This document shows positions 45,719 to 54,282 of a DNA stretch of 64,000 nt, one piece after another. The translations under genes and the position numbers were made by a program. The notes below the pieces were generated by a model. That model did not search any database and had not been told where the DNA came from. It was given only the letters and a program-made list of their open reading frames with translations. The stretch is from the NCBI GenBank assembly GCA_012103455.1, contig WLWT01000002.1, positions 124,001 through 188,000 on the forward strand. The letters are read 5' to 3'. The stretch is from Gammaproteobacteria bacterium (GTDB lineage: Bacteria; Pseudomonadota; Gammaproteobacteria; HK1). Each line of letters opens with the position of its first letter. Within the stretch, counting starts at the first letter, position 1.

Positions 45719-46246
45719 ATGAAAGCCGTGTTCTTCACCGGCGACCGGCAAGTCGAGGTGGCCGATACCCCTGATCCGGCGCCAGGCCCAGGCGAAGTAG
45801 TGCTTGCAATCAAAGCTTCCGGCATATGCGGCAGCGATCTGCGTTACTACCGCCCCGGCTGATCGCTGCTGGCCATGAACCGTACGGCGTAGTCGCCGCG
45901 GTGGGTCAGGTGTATCTGAATCCCAAGCGCGGGAGGGGCAGCGGGTGATGGACCACCACTACGCCGGCTGCGGCGCCTGCGTGCACTGCCGGGGCGGATG
46001 GACATAGATGTGCTCCAAAGGATCGACGGTCTATGGCACCACCGGCGATGGCGCCCACGCCGAGTACATGCTGGTGCCAGCGTATACGGTGGTGCCACTG
46101 CCCGATGAATTGACTTTCACGGCGGGTGCGGCGATTGCCTGCGGCACCGGCACGGCCTATGGCGGTCTGCGCCGGCTCGAACTCTCTGGCCGGGACACTG
46201 TCGCTATTTTCGGGCAAGGACCGGTGGGGCTCAGCGGCACCCAACT
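45719..46246 (+). pseudogene. Zinc-dependent alcohol dehydrogenase (MDR) fragment, frameshifted and truncated
   Basis: Starts MKAVFFTGDRQVEVADTPDP then GIRGSGICGSDLRYY-like zinc-site sequence (SGICGSDLRYYRPG) and a stop. Shifted frames continue with HHYAGCGACVHCRG and GAHAEYMLVPAYTVVPLPDE, then FGQGPVGLSGTQL, all typical of GroES-like alcohol or sorbitol dehydrogenases. The gene ends abruptly where element A5 begins; the C-terminal third is missing. Confidence 0.85.
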
Positions 46247-46538
46247 GGACACCTGCTAAAAATGCACTTTTTCCGCGATTGCGGCGTCAGCGCCGTGCTC
46301 CAATCCTCAGGTATCACCTATCACTGCTGTCCCATAGAGCATACTAATCCTTTGAAATTTCCGGAAAAACTGTTTTCATGTTTCAAACACGATCCCATAG
46401 TCAATTTTTTATGTAAATCAATAGGTTATACGCTGTGTTTAACTATTTTGTGGGGCAGCAGTGATCACCTATACACTGCGGTTCTGCGCGCGGTGCTTCC
46501 TTGCACTCATGAAAAAATTACTATTTTTAGAGGCACCC
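46247..46538 (+). mobile_element. Family A element, copy A5, itself interrupted by a 142-bp insertion
   Basis: The left part (46247-46321) and right part (46464-46538) are a family A element. The insertion between them (46322-46463) duplicated ATCACCTAT. The outer flanks (AACT and TTGA) do not match and lie in unrelated gene fragments. Confidence 0.9.
46322..46463 (+). mobile_element. 142-bp non-autonomous IS4-type element inside A5
   Basis: Ends CACTGCTGTCCCATA and TGTGGGGCAGCAGTG are inverted repeats, flanked by a perfect 9-bp ATCACCTAT duplication (46313-46321 and 46464-46472). The left end matches the end of the IS4-family fragment at 60324 (CACTGCTGTCCCATAAA). It carries no gene, so it is probably moved by that IS4 family's transposase. 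Confidence 0.85.
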
Positions 46539-46735
46539 TTGAGTACGTGGCACGAGTGGTCGCTAGCAGACGAAAGACCGACTACATTTTCAACTTCTAC
46601 GGGATAGTGGATCTGCTCGCCGTTGTTCCATTCTACCTTTCGTTAGGAGTCGATTTGCGAGGACCCCGCGCGCTTCGGCTTTTTCGAGCGCTCCGGCTTT
46701 TGAAACTCATGGCGAGGACGCCAGCGGCTGATTGT
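46539..46735 (+). pseudogene. Voltage-gated ion channel fragment (S2-S4 region)
   Basis: The frame immediately after A5 gives EYVARVVASRRKTDYIFNFY, then GIVDLLAVVPFYLSLG and RALRLFRALRLLKLM. This is the S2-S3 segment and arginine-rich S4 voltage sensor of bacterial voltage-gated potassium channels. Start, S1, pore and end are missing. Nothing links it to the dehydrogenase fragment on the other side of A5. Confidence 0.8.
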
Positions 46736-46960
46736 TACCGTTGAACTTGCCGGGCAACGCCCGGGGATCGTAGAGTTCGGTTTCCGGTGCTACCCCGAGG
46801 ATGAGCGCATGGAGCAAACACTACAAGAGTTGTATAGCCGCCATTTCGCCGACTATGCCCGAACGCATTATCTCAACTGCGACCAAGTAAGCGCCGGTCA
46901 CGCGCTGAGGTTGTGCCGCACTGCGCGCTTAGTGTGGACATGTGTAACACTGTGAAGCCG

Positions 46961-47002
46961 GTCACATGCAAGGGGTCACATGCAAGGGGTCACATGCAAG
47001 GG
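46961..47002 (+). repeat. 14-bp tandem repeat, three units
   Basis: Three exact units of gtcacatgcaaggg. It lies in the gene-free stretch 46736-47291, which holds only unassigned open frames. Confidence 0.95.
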
Positions 47003-47291
47003 GTTGGGTACAACGTCTGCCGCCATCGCCATTGTCCCCGAAGCCATCGTCGAGGGGGCGGTGGCGGTTGTTCACATCATTGGCACTGCTATAGGCACAC
47101 GTGCCGTCGTTAGTAGGCCACGGGCGCGTAGAAACCCCATTGCTTTGCCATCGGCGTGGCCCGGCACTATCCGGCGGCGGCCAGTTCAACAAGACGTTGA
47201 AGCGTACGCGGTTCAGCATAGTGCACACACTGGCGCAGCGTCCGCGACGCTTAACTTTTCGTTGGGCAAATATTAATCGAGGAGAAATGAT

Positions 47292-47714
47292 ATGAGTGAC
47301 AGAAAAAATCGATCCGGAAGGAGGGCAGCACGTAGTGTTGCAGGCGGAGTATCTGGTGGGGTAATTGGTAGTGTATTGGGTATACTACATGCTGTCCAAA
47401 TTTTCACTGGTGTTGCTAAGCTAGCCAAAGGTGTATCACATTCCAAAGCGGCTGCCGGAACAGTGGCAGCCGCCCCAGCCGTAGCAGGTGGCATGGTTGG
47501 TGGTGTGGTTGGTGCGGTTGTTGATGACTATGTAACCGATAAGACAGGCAGTAAATCGGCAGGGATAGCTGCCTGCACAGTGTCCGGTGCTCTAGCTGGT
47601 ATGGTGGTAGGAGCAGCAGTAGGCTCTGTAATCTCAGGTGTAGGCACAGCATTAGGTGCTGGGCTAGGTGCTGTAGCTGGTGCGATTGGTAGCCTAATCG
47701 GTTCTCTTTGGTAA
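47292..47714 (+). CDS. Glycine-zipper membrane protein
   Basis: A 140-residue Gly/Ala/Val-rich protein preceded by GGAGAAATGAT (good ribosome site). After a short basic start (MSDRKNRSGRRAARS) come alternating glycine-spaced helices (GGVSGGVIGSVLG, AVAGGMVGGVVGAVV, ALAGMVVGAAVGSVISG, ALGAGLGAVAGAIGSLIGS), a glycine zipper pattern seen in pore-forming peptides and some membrane-associated effectors or colicin-like proteins. No processing or immunity gene is obvious beside it. Function unknown. Confidence 0.6.
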   Translation: MSDRKNRSGRRAARSVAGGVSGGVIGSVLGILHAVQIFTGVAKLAKGVSHSKAAAGTVAAAPAVAGGMVGGVVGAVVDDYVTDKTGSKSAGIAACTVSGALAGMVVGAAVGSVISGVGTALGAGLGAVAGAIGSLIGSLW

Positions 47715-47880
47715 AACCTCAAAACTTGCTTCTCGAGTAACTTAGCGCTAAACCATTGGTTTTAAAAGAAGTGATTGCGCGATGTTACTCGACGATGTGT
47801 GGGGCGGTACGCCCCTGCTGCGCTAACAATGGGCTCCAAGGGACGCTCCGCTTCGCTGCGCGCCCCTGAGCCCAAGCGTT

Positions 47881-47979
47881 GAGGCTGTAGAAAAACCCAA
47901 AAACCACCCCTTTACTACTAGGTAAGTGATTGATTTTATTAGATCAGAAATTTGAAAAATGAGGTTTTTCTACAACCTC
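47881..47979 (+). mobile_element. 99-bp inverted-repeat element (family C), full copy
   Basis: Ends GAGGCTGTAGAAAAACC and GGTTTTTCTACAACCTC pair with one change, flanked by GTT on both sides. The internal part (agtgattgattttatta) and the ends also occur in reverse orientation at 59238. It resembles non-autonomous derivatives of IS1182-like elements; the parent is not in the window. Confidence 0.7.
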
Positions 47980-47993
47980 GTTAGCCTTTTCAT

Positions 47994-48545
47994 ATGCGCA
48001 TCGAAGGCACGTTCACAAAGTGGAATGATGATCGCGGTTTCGGATTCGTCACGCCGGCTCAGGGTAGCCCTGAGGTCTTCGTTCATATCTTCGCATTCCC
48101 CAAAGATGGCCGTCGTCCCACTATCGGCGAGCGGCTCACATTTGAAATCGAGACCGACAGCGGAGGAAGGAAACGGGCAATGAACCTACTTTGCCCAAAC
48201 CGTTCCGCAGTGCGCCCCACACACAGACCACTATCTCTCCGCCGCACCGGGCCACCTGGTTTCTTTGGCCGAGTCATTCCAGTTGCCGTCGTCATCGCCC
48301 TTGCTTTCTACGGTTACAGCGAATATTCGCGCCGCGCGGTTCCGCAAACCCCTGTTGCGGCCCAACTGGCCAACTAAACAGTTTCTTCTGCTTTTCGCTG
48401 CGATGGTCGCACACGCTGTTCCCAAATGACTGCTTGCGCCGAGGCTACGTTCTTCTTGCGAAACTGCCCCAACGTTCAAATAGACGGAGATCAGGATGGT
48501 GTTCCATGCGAGCAACAATGGTGCACAAGTCCTTTCGCAAAATAA
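47994..48545 (+). pseudogene. Cold-shock domain, membrane segment and excalibur domain protein with a premature stop
   Basis: The first part (MRIEGTFTKWNDDRGFGFVT) is a cold-shock RNA-binding domain, followed by a membrane helix (VIPVAVVIALAFYGY) to a TAA at 48375-48377. In the same frame beyond it come FRCDGRTRCSQMTACAEATF and IDGDQDGVPCEQQWC, an excalibur calcium-binding domain, to the TAA at 48543. This three-part architecture is common in proteobacteria, so the stop is a nonsense mutation rather than a true end. The first part alone may still be made. Confidence 0.85.
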
Positions 48546-48831
48546 ACACCCGTCTTAGTCGATCACAGCCACCGCTTCCGTTCCCGCGAAGGGCTAACAC
48601 TACGGTCGAGTGGGACGCGGTTTCGTCGATGTGGTCGTGCCCAAGACTGACGGCCACCCCGGTAAGCGAATATGCTTCGCTGTAGAGGTGCCCTTAACTC
48701 AGTGTTCGAATGTCGCGGGGAGAATCACGTTGGTGTAAAACATATCAGTGGGCAGGCTTAAGCCATTGACGACACGCTTTGGTAGAATACTTTCATATAG
48801 TAACGAGGGACTCTTGAAGAGTTGAAGATAA

Positions 48832-50124
48832 ATGGCGGATCGTGAATTCGGGTTGGAGACGCTTTGCCTACACGCTGGGCAGTTGCCCGATGCGGCGACC
48901 AATTCCCGGGCCATGCCTATCTATCAAACCTCCTCGTACGTGTTCGATTCGGCTGAGCACGCCGCTAGCCTGTTTAATCTGCAAACCTTCGGCAATGTGT
49001 ACACACGCCTTATGAACCCGACTACGGCGGCGTTCGAAGAGCGCATGGCGGCCCTGGAGGGTGGGCGCGCCGCCGTAGCCACCGCATCCGGCATGGCTGC
49101 CGAGATGACCGCCATATTGACGCTGTTGGAGGCGGGCGATCATATCGTTGCCGCGAGCACCCTCTACGGTGGCACCCATACTTTGTTGACGGTGAATTTC
49201 AAGAAACTCGGTATTGAAACCACCTTGGTTGACGCTGACGATCCGCAGGCTTTTGCCAGTGCGATCACGGACAAGACCCGTTTGGTTTATGCCGAAGCCT
49301 TGGGCAACCCCGGTATCAACGTGTTAGACATCCAAGCGGTTGCGGACGTTGCCCACGAGGCTGGGCTGCCGTTGATGATCGATGCGACCTTCGCCACGCC
49401 TTATCTTTGCAGGCCGTTCGAACACGGCGCCGATATCGTCGTGCATTCGGCCACCAAGTACATAGGCGGCCACGGTACTTCCATCGGTGGCGTCATCGTT
49501 GAGTCTGGCAAGTTTCCTTACGACAACGGCAAGTTTCCAACCATGACGCAGCCCTCCGATGGCTATCACGGTGTACGTTTTTATGAAACGTTTGGAGACT
49601 TCGGTTACACCATGAAAGCGCGCTGCGAATTGTTGCGCACTTTTGGCGCCGCTCTCAGCCCGTTTAACGCCTTCTTGTTCTTGCAAGGCTTGGAAACACT
49701 ACACGTGCGCATGGATCGGCATTGCGTTAATGCTATGGCGGTGGCGCAATTCTTAACCGGGCATCCGCTAGTCACGTGGGTTAACTATCCCGGACTGCCG
49801 GGCAACAAATACTACGAGTTAGCACGGAAATACTATCCCAAAGGGCCGAGTTCGATTTTAAGTTTCGGTATCAAAGGTGGCCAACAAGCTGGCGTGCGTT
49901 TTATAGAAGCGGCTCAGTTCATGAGCCATCTGGCCAATGTGGGCGACGCTAAAACCTTGGTGATTCACCCGGCATCCACCACGCACCGGCAGTTGAGCGA
50001 GGAAGCACAGATCACCGCCGGTGTGTCGCCGGATCTCATTCGTGTTTCAGTGGGTATTGAAACCATCGAAGATATACTTTGGGATATGGATCAGGCTCTG
50101 CATCAATCTCGAGGGCATCGCTAA
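48832..50124 (+). CDS. metY: O-acetylhomoserine sulfhydrylase
   Basis: A 430-residue PLP enzyme starting MADREFGLETLCLHAGQLP. It has the cofactor-binding loop GGRAAVATASGMAAEMTA, the lysine in HSATKYIGGHGTSIGG near residue 209, and HPASTTHRQLSEEAQ near the end. It makes homocysteine from O-acetylhomoserine and sulfide (methionine synthesis). The last codons RGHR and the stop come from element A6, so the native C-terminus was slightly altered; the catalytic part is intact. Confidence 0.93.
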   Translation: MADREFGLETLCLHAGQLPDAATNSRAMPIYQTSSYVFDSAEHAASLFNLQTFGNVYTRLMNPTTAAFEERMAALEGGRAAVATASGMAAEMTAILTLLEAGDHIVAASTLYGGTHTLLTVNFKKLGIETTLVDADDPQAFASAITDKTRLVYAEALGNPGINVLDIQAVADVAHEAGLPLMIDATFATPYLCRPFEHGADIVVHSATKYIGGHGTSIGGVIVESGKFPYDNGKFPTMTQPSDGYHGVRFYETFGDFGYTMKARCELLRTFGAALSPFNAFLFLQGLETLHVRMDRHCVNAMAVAQFLTGHPLVTWVNYPGLPGNKYYELARKYYPKGPSSILSFGIKGGQQAGVRFIEAAQFMSHLANVGDAKTLVIHPASTTHRQLSEEAQITAGVSPDLIRVSVGIETIEDILWDMDQALHQSRGHR

Positions 50125-50253
50125 GAATGCACTTTTTCCGCGATTGCGGCGTCAGCGCCGTGCTCGAATCCTCAGGTATCACCTATACCCTGCGGTTGCG
50201 CGCGCGGGGCTTCCTTGCACTCACGAAACAATGACTATTTTTAGCAGGTGCCC
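50113..50253 (+). mobile_element. Family A element, copy A6
   Basis: 141 bp with ends GGGCATCGCTAAGAATGC and TTTTTAGCAGGTGCCC. Flanks TCGA and TCAA differ by one base, a decayed 4-bp duplication. It supplies the stop codon of metY. Confidence 0.9.
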
Positions 50254-50259
50254 TCAAGG

Positions 50260-50793
50260 CTAGGTGCTTCCCGGTGCATCGGGGGCGATGAGGGCATAGA
50301 GCTTCACGTCATGCCATTCATCCCGGATGTTCAGGCGTTGGCGCAGGATACCCTCATATTCCGCCCCTGATTTAGCGGCCACTTTGGCGCTGGCCTTGTT
50401 GCCCGCGGCAGCGATGATCTCCAAGCGTCTCAGTGAGGTATTAGCAAACGCCCATTGCGTCAACTGGGTTACCGCCGCCGTGGCATGGCCTTGTCCTTGG
50501 GCGCTGGTGCGCATCCAATAGCCGAGGTTGGCGAATTGGTGCTCGGTGTTGATTTGGTTGAGGCCGCAGCCACCTAGAAATGCCCCATCGCCCCCCTTGA
50601 TGACGAATTGATATTCCGTGCCGGTGGCGAACATGCGCACTTGCCGGGCCACCCACCATTTGGCGTCGTTGATGCTGTAGTCCATATGACACCATGGCAG
50701 CCACGGGCTTACCTCTTTGATCGACTCGCGCACAGCTTCGTATAGGCCGTCCGCATCGTTGCGCTGGTAGGGTCTAATGCGGATAGAATCCAT
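50260..50793 (-). CDS. GNAT-family N-acetyltransferase (RimJ/RimL-like)
   Basis: A 177-residue acetyltransferase starting MDSIRIRPYQRNDADGLYEA. It shows the central strand LGYWMRTSAQGQGHATAAV with the acetyl-CoA loop QGQGxA, and RRLEIIAAAGNKASAKVAAK, typical of enzymes that acetylate protein N-termini or ribosomal proteins. The stop lies 7 bases from element A6. Intact; target unknown. Confidence 0.85.
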   Translation of the reverse strand: MDSIRIRPYQRNDADGLYEAVRESIKEVSPWLPWCHMDYSINDAKWWVARQVRMFATGTEYQFVIKGGDGAFLGGCGLNQINTEHQFANLGYWMRTSAQGQGHATAAVTQLTQWAFANTSLRRLEIIAAAGNKASAKVAAKSGAEYEGILRQRLNIRDEWHDVKLYALIAPDAPGST

Positions 50794-50794
50794 T

Positions 50795-51659
50795 TCAACC
50801 GATGGCGGTGGTGGCGTAAGCGGGTGCGTCTTCGCGCGTTTCGGTACTGAGCGAGAGCGCTAGGATTTCGCTCAAGTGCAGATACGATAAGCCACTTTGG
50901 TGATGCCACTCGTTGAATGCCGCTTGAATCGTGGCCAGATCTTTTTTTCTTGTTGGCGTTTGCGCCACGTCAAAACCCTCTTGTTGGAAGGCGGCGATAA
51001 CCTCAGGCGATAGAGCAAAACAATCTTTGCCAACTCGGCGCAAAAAACGCTGTGCCGTATCGGTGCCTATACGTTGGCCATGGGTTCTAAAGCAGTCAAA
51101 TAACCCGGCCAGGTTTTGTATGGGCCATCGCTCAAGAAACATCGCGAAGCTGCCATATTGTGCGCTGAAGTGGGCCACCATCTGGGCGTTTTGGCGCACA
51201 CTTTCGACTTTAGGGCACCTCTAAAAATGCACTTTTTCCGCGATTGCGGCGTCAGCTCCGTGCTCCAATCCTCATGTATGACCTTATACACTGCGGTTCT
51301 GCGCGCGGTGCTTCCTTGCACTCACGAAAAAATTACTATTTTTAGAGGCGCCCTTTAGCGGGATTTCTTATGATGCGCGGGTCTCGTTCCAGCGCGTCCC
51401 AATTCTGTTCGGGCAGAGCCAATAGTTCGTGCGGTTCGAAATCCAGGAACGCGTCGAGAAAACCCGGCCATTTGTGTTGCACCACGTTCGGATTAAAGCC
51501 TGTTTCAAAAATACATTGCGTAAGTAGTGCCAAGCATTGATTGTTCCGCTTGAGCGGGAGATCGTTTTGATTGGATACATCGGACAGTAGGCGTTCAAGT
51601 GCTTGGGTGCCACCGCATCTGCTCGCTGCTCGTCTCCATAGGGTATCGAACGAGTTCAT
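50795..51659 (-). pseudogene. Tag-type DNA-3-methyladenine glycosylase, split by element A7
   Basis: The front half (MNSFDTLWRRAASRCGGTQA to DPRIIRNPAK) and back half (VESVRQNAQMVAHFSAQYGS to SLSTETREDA) join in frame once the 141-bp element and one TTTA copy are removed. The joined protein follows the Tag pattern: helical IWxxAxxRxGG start, CIFETGFNPNVVQHKWPGF, IIRNPAK, then LRRVGKDCFALS. It would excise 3-methyladenine from DNA. In its present state translation stops inside the element, so the enzyme is probably lost. Confidence 0.9.
51213..51353 (+). mobile_element. Family A element, copy A7
   Basis: 141 bp with ends GGGCACCTCTAAAAATGC and TTTTTAGAGGCGCCC and a perfect TTTA duplication (51209-51212, 51354-51357). 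It interrupts the Tag-type gene. Confidence 0.95.
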
Positions 51660-51779
51660 AAGGATTCGTTTCTTGAGAATATGACGAAGTATTACGGTGG
51701 CATGTTGGCGGGCGTCAGTAATAGAGACTTGGAGCCCGGAGCCGGTAGGCCGCGAGCGCGTGGGCTTGTACGATTTTGG

Positions 51780-53222
51780 CTAATGCGGCGGTGCTGGCCG
51801 GGCTTCGGCAAGCGTTTTTAGCCGTTCCAGTGCGGGCTCCTCTACCGGGCATTCGCGCCGGGTACGCAAATCCATATGAATGGATGTCATCTCAGCGGTG
51901 GCCAGTAGCTGTCCATCGGCTTGCCGGTGTATCTGATGAAAGGTTTGCAGCCGAACATCGTCCCACGCTATTGGCCGCACCGTGCAGTAAATGTCCATGA
52001 GGCTATCGAGATCGAGCGTACGGTTTAACTTGAGTTGGTCCATGCGCAAGCCGAAGTGGGCCGTATTCATGCCTAGGTGATGGCAGAGCGCCTGTATGCT
52101 CTGGCAGAGGATATCGGCATATCCCGTATCCGATAGGTAGCCGTGTTCATCCAGCCATTGAGGTTGAACGGGCGCTTCGAGCAGACGAAGACCGGACGGG
52201 CGAAGACCGGACGGGCGAAGACCGGGCGCCGTCTGGGCGGCGCGCCGTTCGTGCTCCGCCAGCACCGCACCCGCGCCCCAACCTGCCGCGCCGCTGTTGC
52301 GCAAGGCGCGGATGATGGCAACCAGGTTGTCGTCCCTTATCCGCTCCAGTTCCCGGATGGAGCGATCCCCCGCCTGCGCGTCGGACTGCTCGGCGATCTT
52401 CTCCACCAAGGCGGCGTCCAACTCGGGCACGTCCATCAAGTGGGTCCATGGCCATTTGAGGCAGGGAGCGAAGAACTCATTGAGGTAATGACGCATGCCA
52501 GCCTCGCGGGCGCCGAGGCGGTAGGTCATGAACAAGCCCATTTGCGCCCAGCGCAACCCGAAGGAGTGGCTGATGATGTCGTCGATTTCATCCACCGTGG
52601 CGACATCATCGTGCAGCAGCCATAGCGCTTCGCGCCACAATGACTCCAGCAAACGGTCGCCGACGAAAGCATCGATCTCCTTGCGTATGACCACCGGCTT
52701 CATGCCTAGCGATTGGAACAGTTGCCGGGCCTTGCTGATGGTCTGCGCGCCGGTCTGTTTGCCCGCCACCAGCTCCACCAGAGGCAGCAGATAGACCGGG
52801 TTGTACGGGTGGGCGACGAACATGCGCTCAGGACCGCTCATGGACGCTTGGATGTGCGTTGGCAGCAAGCCGGAGGTGGACGAACCCACCAGCGCGCCGG
52901 CCGGTGCAAACTTGCCGATTTCCGCGTGCACGGCCTGCTTGACAGCCAGCCGCTCCGGCACGCTTTCCTGGATGAATGGGGTTTGCGCCACCGCTTCTTC
53001 CAGGGAAGCGCAAAAAGTGATGGCCCCCCGGGTGAGGGATAGTGAGGGACTCAGTTTGGCCAAGGCCCGCGCGGCGTTCTCGACGATGTCCGTCAGCGTT
53101 CTCTCGGCGTCCGGCGCTGGGTCGTACACTTTTACGGCGATGCCGTTCAGCGCCAGGCGCGCGGCCCAGCCGCCGCCAATGACGCCGCCGCCTATAACGG
53201 CCGCTGATGCGATTGAGGCCAT
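51780..53222 (-). CDS. L-carnitine dehydrogenase fused to a thioesterase domain
   Basis: A 480-residue protein. Residues 1-about 320 are a 3-hydroxyacyl-CoA-dehydrogenase-like enzyme with AVIGGGVIGGGWAARLA, QESVPERLAVK, SSTSGLLPT and HPYNPVYLLPLVELV. After an RPSGLRPSGLR linker (15-bp repeats) comes a hot-dog thioesterase region (EHGYLSDTGYADILCQSIQ). Known carnitine enzymes with this fusion oxidise L-carnitine to 3-dehydrocarnitine and hydrolyse betainyl-CoA. Together with the next gene it forms the core pathway from carnitine to glycine betaine. Confidence 0.85.
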   Translation of the reverse strand: MASIASAAVIGGGVIGGGWAARLALNGIAVKVYDPAPDAERTLTDIVENAARALAKLSPSLSLTRGAITFCASLEEAVAQTPFIQESVPERLAVKQAVHAEIGKFAPAGALVGSSTSGLLPTHIQASMSGPERMFVAHPYNPVYLLPLVELVAGKQTGAQTISKARQLFQSLGMKPVVIRKEIDAFVGDRLLESLWREALWLLHDDVATVDEIDDIISHSFGLRWAQMGLFMTYRLGAREAGMRHYLNEFFAPCLKWPWTHLMDVPELDAALVEKIAEQSDAQAGDRSIRELERIRDDNLVAIIRALRNSGAAGWGAGAVLAEHERRAAQTAPGLRPSGLRPSGLRLLEAPVQPQWLDEHGYLSDTGYADILCQSIQALCHHLGMNTAHFGLRMDQLKLNRTLDLDSLMDIYCTVRPIAWDDVRLQTFHQIHRQADGQLLATAEMTSIHMDLRTRRECPVEEPALERLKTLAEARPAPPH

Positions 53223-53231
53223 GGTAACTAA

Positions 53232-54134
53232 CTAGTGCTTGGTGAGGTGCAGGCGTTCGCGCACTTGCTCCGGTGCGAGGACATTCGCGCCCATGCCGTG
53301 CAGAATGTTTACCGCCTGTTCCACCAGATCCGCATTGCTGGCCAGTGCGCCGCGCCGCAGCCAGATGTTGTCTTCGAGTCCCACCCGCACATTGCCGCCG
53401 GCTAATGCCGCCAGGGCCACATAAGGCAGTTGATTACGGGAGATGGAGAAAGCTGAAAATATCCAGCCACTGGGCAGATTATTGACCATGGACATGAGGG
53501 TGGGGATGTCATCCGGTGCGCCCCATGGAATGCCCATGCACAGTTGAACCAGCACCGGATCATCCAGTAATCCTTGCTCCTTTAGCCATTTGGCCAGGCG
53601 TAGGTGGCCGGTGTCGAAGATCTCTACTTCCGCCCGTACCCCGAGTTTTTGCACCTGGCGGGCCAGCTCCACCAGCATCGCCGGCGTGTTGGTCATGATG
53701 TAATCACCTTCGCCGAAGTTCATGGTGCCGCAATCCAGCGTGCATATCTCCGGCTTGACCAGCGCCACGTGGGCCAATCTTTCTGTCGCGCCCGCCATGT
53801 CGGTCCCTGCCTCGTTCACCGGCAGTGGTTGTTCCACGGGCCCCAAAGTGAGGTCGCCGCCCATGCCGGCGGTGAAATTGAGCACCACGTCCACGTCCGC
53901 ATCCCGTATGCGCTCGGCCACTTCGCGGTAGCACTCGACGTCGCGCCCCGGCGCGCCCGTTGCGGGATCGCGCACGTGGATGTGCACCACGGCGGCGCCC
54001 GCCTTAGCCGCCTCGATGCCACTAGTGGCGATCTGCTCTGGCGTTACCGGGACTTTGTTGGAGCGGCCCACCGTGTCGCCGGAGCCGGTCAGTGCGCAGG
54101 TAACAAAAACGTCGCGGTTCATGTTGAGGGACAT
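53232..54134 (-). CDS. Beta-keto acid cleavage enzyme (BKACE; 3-dehydrocarnitine cleavage)
   Basis: A 300-residue DUF849-family TIM barrel from ATG 54134 (MSLNMNRDVFVTCALTGSGD; 54149 and 54122 are alternatives). Features: the zinc-binding VVHIHVRDPATG, VVLNFTAGMGGDL, and a late GGNVRVGLEDNIWL. BKACE enzymes condense a beta-keto acid with acetyl-CoA to give acetoacetate and a new acyl-CoA; beside a carnitine dehydrogenase-thioesterase the substrate is most likely 3-dehydrocarnitine. A 9-base gap separates it from the fusion gene, on the same strand. Confidence 0.9.
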   Translation of the reverse strand: MSLNMNRDVFVTCALTGSGDTVGRSNKVPVTPEQIATSGIEAAKAGAAVVHIHVRDPATGAPGRDVECYREVAERIRDADVDVVLNFTAGMGGDLTLGPVEQPLPVNEAGTDMAGATERLAHVALVKPEICTLDCGTMNFGEGDYIMTNTPAMLVELARQVQKLGVRAEVEIFDTGHLRLAKWLKEQGLLDDPVLVQLCMGIPWGAPDDIPTLMSMVNNLPSGWIFSAFSISRNQLPYVALAALAGGNVRVGLEDNIWLRRGALASNADLVEQAVNILHGMGANVLAPEQVRERLHLTKH

Positions 54135-54282
54135 GGCCGTAGCTCTCATGCTTAAGGGCGAGTGATCATGACCGGCTATTGAAGCAAGACCGCTGCCGTG
54201 GACATGCGCGCTTAGCGGCCATTAACTGTTCCGCCCGCGGCGTTCCGTTTGCCGTCTGGCTCCCGCAGGGGCAGCTACCGCA

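Noticed and set aside
46740..46960. Open frame with ERMEQTLQELYSRHFADYAR
   Set aside because: No family recognised, no start with ribosome site, and lies among fragments; left as unassigned.
48677..48692. Possible end of another family A copy (agaggtgccc)
   Set aside because: Only about 12 bases match; could be chance.
48760..48810. Promoter upstream of metY (TTGACG and TAGAAT/TATAGT)
   Set aside because: Spacing between the boxes is 11 or 24 bases, neither acceptable, so no promoter was called.
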